A stretch of DNA of 14,315 nt, from assembly GCA_041477815.1 (NCBI GenBank), contig JBGOUV010000166.1, forward strand, positions 1 through 14,315, given 5' to 3'. Position 1 is the first letter of the stretch, and every line of letters starts with the position of its first letter. Both the position numbers and the translations under genes were made by a program. The notes beneath the pieces were generated by a model that did not search any database, was not told where the DNA came from, and saw nothing but the letters and a program-made list of their open reading frames with translations. Shown here piece by piece: positions 12,333 through 14,315 of this stretch. Source of the stretch: JBGOUV01 sp041477815 (GTDB lineage: Bacteria > Acidobacteriota > Terriglobia > Bryobacterales > JACQDG01).

Positions 12333-14315
12333 GTTGCCCTCCTGCGATTAACCATATAGTAGACCACCGGCACCGTCATGCGGGAGAGGAGCAGCGAGGC
12401 GATCTCCCCCGCCATCAAGGCGATGGCCAGACCTTGAAAGATTGGATCGAACAGAATCACCGCCGAGCCGACAATCACCGCCGCCGCCGTCAGCATCATG
12501 GGACGAAAGCGGACGGCCCCGGCGTCGATCACGGCCTCGTCGAGCGGTACGCCCTCCTTCAGGCGCAGCTCGATGAAGTCCACCAGGATGATGGAATTTC
12601 GCACTACGATCCCCGCTCCGGCGATAAAGCCGATCATGGAAGTGGCGGTGAAGAAGGCGCCGAGCAGACCGTGGGCCGGCAGGATCCCCACCAGCGAGAA
12701 CGGGATCGCGGCCATGATTACCAGCGGCGTGAGAAAGGACTGGAACCAGCCTACGATCAGGATATAGATGAGCACCAGCACGGCAGCGAAGGCCAGACCC
12801 AGGTCGCGGAACACCTCGTAGGTGATGTGCCATTCGCCGTCCCATTTCAGAGCGTAGCGGGTATCGGTGGGCGGCAGCGACGCCGTGTACTGCTCGATCC
12901 GGTAGCCTTCCGGAATCCGGATCCGCTCGATCTGCGGCCCGAGCTGGAGGATGGCGTAAACCGGGCTCTCGATCACGCCCGCCAGGTCGGCCGTCACGTA
13001 GGTAACGGGCATGAGGTTCTTATGGTAGATACTCTTGTCCTCTACGGCGGGATCCACGCGGGCGACCTCGCCCAGGGCCACCAGGCTGCCCCCGCGTCCT
13101 CGCAGGCGCAGATTCTTCAGGCGCTCGAGGTCGGAGCGGGAGGCGCGGGCCAGCCGCACGGTCACCGGGACGTCTTCTTTCTCCCCCTCCGCGTGCAGCA
13201 GCCCCACCACTTGCCCGGCCGCGGCCAGGCGCAGCAGGCCGGCCACCTCCTGATCGGTGATGCCGTTCAAGGCAGCCTTCTCGCGGTCGAGGATGACGCG
13301 GTACTTGGGCTGGTCGTCTTCCACGTACCAATCGACATCGACGACGCCGGCGGTCTTCTCGAAGATGTTCAGAACCTGCCGGGCCAGGTCGGTGCGCCGG
13401 TCCGGGGCCGGGCCGTAAATCTCGGCCACCATGGTCTGAAGCACCGGCGGCCCGGGGGGAACCTCGGCCACCTTGATCCGGGCGCCGAACTGACGGGCCA
13501 CCGGGGCCAGCTCCTCGCGGACCCTTTTGGCGATGTCGTGGCTCTGCAGGCGGCGCTCCTTCTTGCCGACCAGGTTCACCTGGATGTCCGCCACGTTGGG
13601 GCCGCGGCGCAGGAAATAGTGGCGGACCAGGCCGTTGAAATTGTGGGGCGAGGCCGTGCCCGCGTAGGTCTGGAGATTCACCAGCTCGGGCTGGCGCCGC
13701 AACACTGCGGCCAGCTCCCCGGCCACCCGTGCGGTCTGCTCCAGCGTGGTGCCTTCGGGCATGTCCACAATCACCTGGAACTCGCTCTTGTTGTCGAACG
13801 GGAGCATCTTCACCTTGACGAAACCGATCGCCACCAGCGCCATCGAACCGATCAGCAGTACCGCCACCAGAATCAGGAATCCATAGCGGGCCGGAGCCCG
13901 GTGGAGCAGAGAACCCATCACCCGGCGGTAGAGGCGCGTCAGACGGCCTTCCTGCTCGCCGCCGTGCACGTGGCCGGATTTGTCGATCAGTATCCGAATG
14001 GCCGCCCAGGGCGTCACCAGGAACGCCACCAGCAGCGAAAACACCATCGCCGCCGTAGCGCCGATCGGAATCGGGCGCATGTAGGGCCCCATCAGGCCGC
14101 CCACGAAGGCCATCGGGAGAATCGCGCCGATGACGGTCAGAGTGGCCAGGATGGTGGGGTTGCCGACCTCGTCCACGGCTTCGAGGGCGACTTCGGCCAA
14201 AGGACGATCGTGGTTCTGCGGCAGGCGGGCGTGGCGGACGACATTCTCCACCACCACGATGGCGTCGTCCACCAGGATGCCGACCGAGAAGATCAGGGCG
14301 AATAGGGTGATCCGG
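12329..14315 (-). CDS. RND-family efflux permease (AcrB/AcrD/AcrF superfamily), partial
   Basis: The visible 661 residues, running to the right edge, are the C-terminal two thirds of a roughly 1000-residue inner-membrane RND pump. The visible part opens with ITLFALIFSVGILVDDAIVV (TM4), carrying the Asp-Asp proton-relay pair. TM5-6 and a large periplasmic region (PC/DC porter domains) follow. TM8-TM12 include GIVVRNSIILVDFIEL (TM10) and GLAIALMAGEIASLLLSRM (TM12). The VDDAIVVVEN motif points to drug/hydrophobe-type rather than CzcA-type metal pumps, but the TM10 Lys of AcrB is Arg here. Adaptor and outer-membrane genes would lie beyond the window. The stop overlaps the next gene by 4 nt. An apparent GTG start at 14272 is internal. 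Confidence 0.93.
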   Translation of the reverse strand, partial: RITLFALIFSVGILVDDAIVVVENVVRHARLPQNHDRPLAEVALEAVDEVGNPTILATLTVIGAILPMAFVGGLMGPYMRPIPIGATAAMVFSLLVAFLVTPWAAIRILIDKSGHVHGGEQEGRLTRLYRRVMGSLLHRAPARYGFLILVAVLLIGSMALVAIGFVKVKMLPFDNKSEFQVIVDMPEGTTLEQTARVAGELAAVLRRQPELVNLQTYAGTASPHNFNGLVRHYFLRRGPNVADIQVNLVGKKERRLQSHDIAKRVREELAPVARQFGARIKVAEVPPGPPVLQTMVAEIYGPAPDRRTDLARQVLNIFEKTAGVVDVDWYVEDDQPKYRVILDREKAALNGITDQEVAGLLRLAAAGQVVGLLHAEGEKEDVPVTVRLARASRSDLERLKNLRLRGRGGSLVALGEVARVDPAVEDKSIYHKNLMPVTYVTADLAGVIESPVYAILQLGPQIERIRIPEGYRIEQYTASLPPTDTRYALKWDGEWHITYEVFRDLGLAFAAVLVLIYILIVGWFQSFLTPLVIMAAIPFSLVGILPAHGLLGAFFTATSMIGFIAGAGIVVRNSIILVDFIELRLKEGVPLDEAVIDAGAVRFRPMMLTAAAVIVGSAVILFDPIFQGLAIALMAGEIASLLLSRMTVPVVYYMVNRRRAT

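Noticed and set aside
12293..14305. 670-residue plus-strand open frame opposite the RND pump
   Set aside because: It is His/Gln/Arg/Gly-rich with no domain; a shadow of the RND permease, whose motifs are clear on the minus strand.

Overview
The window is GC-rich bacterial DNA. The mix of secreted enzymes (a tannase/feruloyl esterase, an M1-like metallopeptidase, a PIG-L deacetylase and a type I sulfatase), a MacB/FtsX-type ABC permease remnant and a sigma-54 two-component system resembles Acidobacteriota of the Bryobacterales/Solibacter group. That placement is inference from gene content and style, not from a marker gene. No rRNA, tRNA or CRISPR array was seen.

Left part (1-6653): the tail of a probable alpha/beta hydrolase, then four secreted enzymes. 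First is a tannase/feruloyl-esterase protein with an unusual extra N-terminal domain. Next is a gluzincin (M1-like) peptidase, which converges on a PIG-L deacetylase. The deacetylase is divergent from a sulfatase. All four of these genes have a -10-like hexamer only 4-10 nt before the start codon and no Shine-Dalgarno sequence, which suggests leaderless or nearly leaderless mRNAs. Several stop codons lie in or beside GC hairpins without T-tracts.

Middle (6654-8498): a scar region. It holds two hairpins, a 102-bp MITE-like element with perfect 12-bp terminal inverted repeats and an 11-bp target duplication, a short predicted beta-sandwich ORF, and an ABC permease reduced to its two ends. A clear threonine dehydrogenase gene (tdh) follows, with a normal Shine-Dalgarno sequence.

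Right part (8499-14315, all minus strand): a tightly coupled operon. It runs RND efflux permease (cut by the window edge), a YgaP-like two-helix membrane protein (DUF2892), a bacterioferritin-like diiron protein, a sensor histidine kinase and an NtrC-family sigma-54 activator. The first four genes are joined by 4-base overlaps. Just beyond the activator is a gene for a secreted protein with a Gly/His/Cys-rich tail, preceded by a good -24/-12 sigma-54 promoter match and two dyads three helical turns apart. The layout recalls ZraPSR, a metal/envelope-stress system, joined here to an efflux pump and an iron-handling protein. This is the most interesting candidate system in the window; the stimulus and the function of the secreted protein are unknown.
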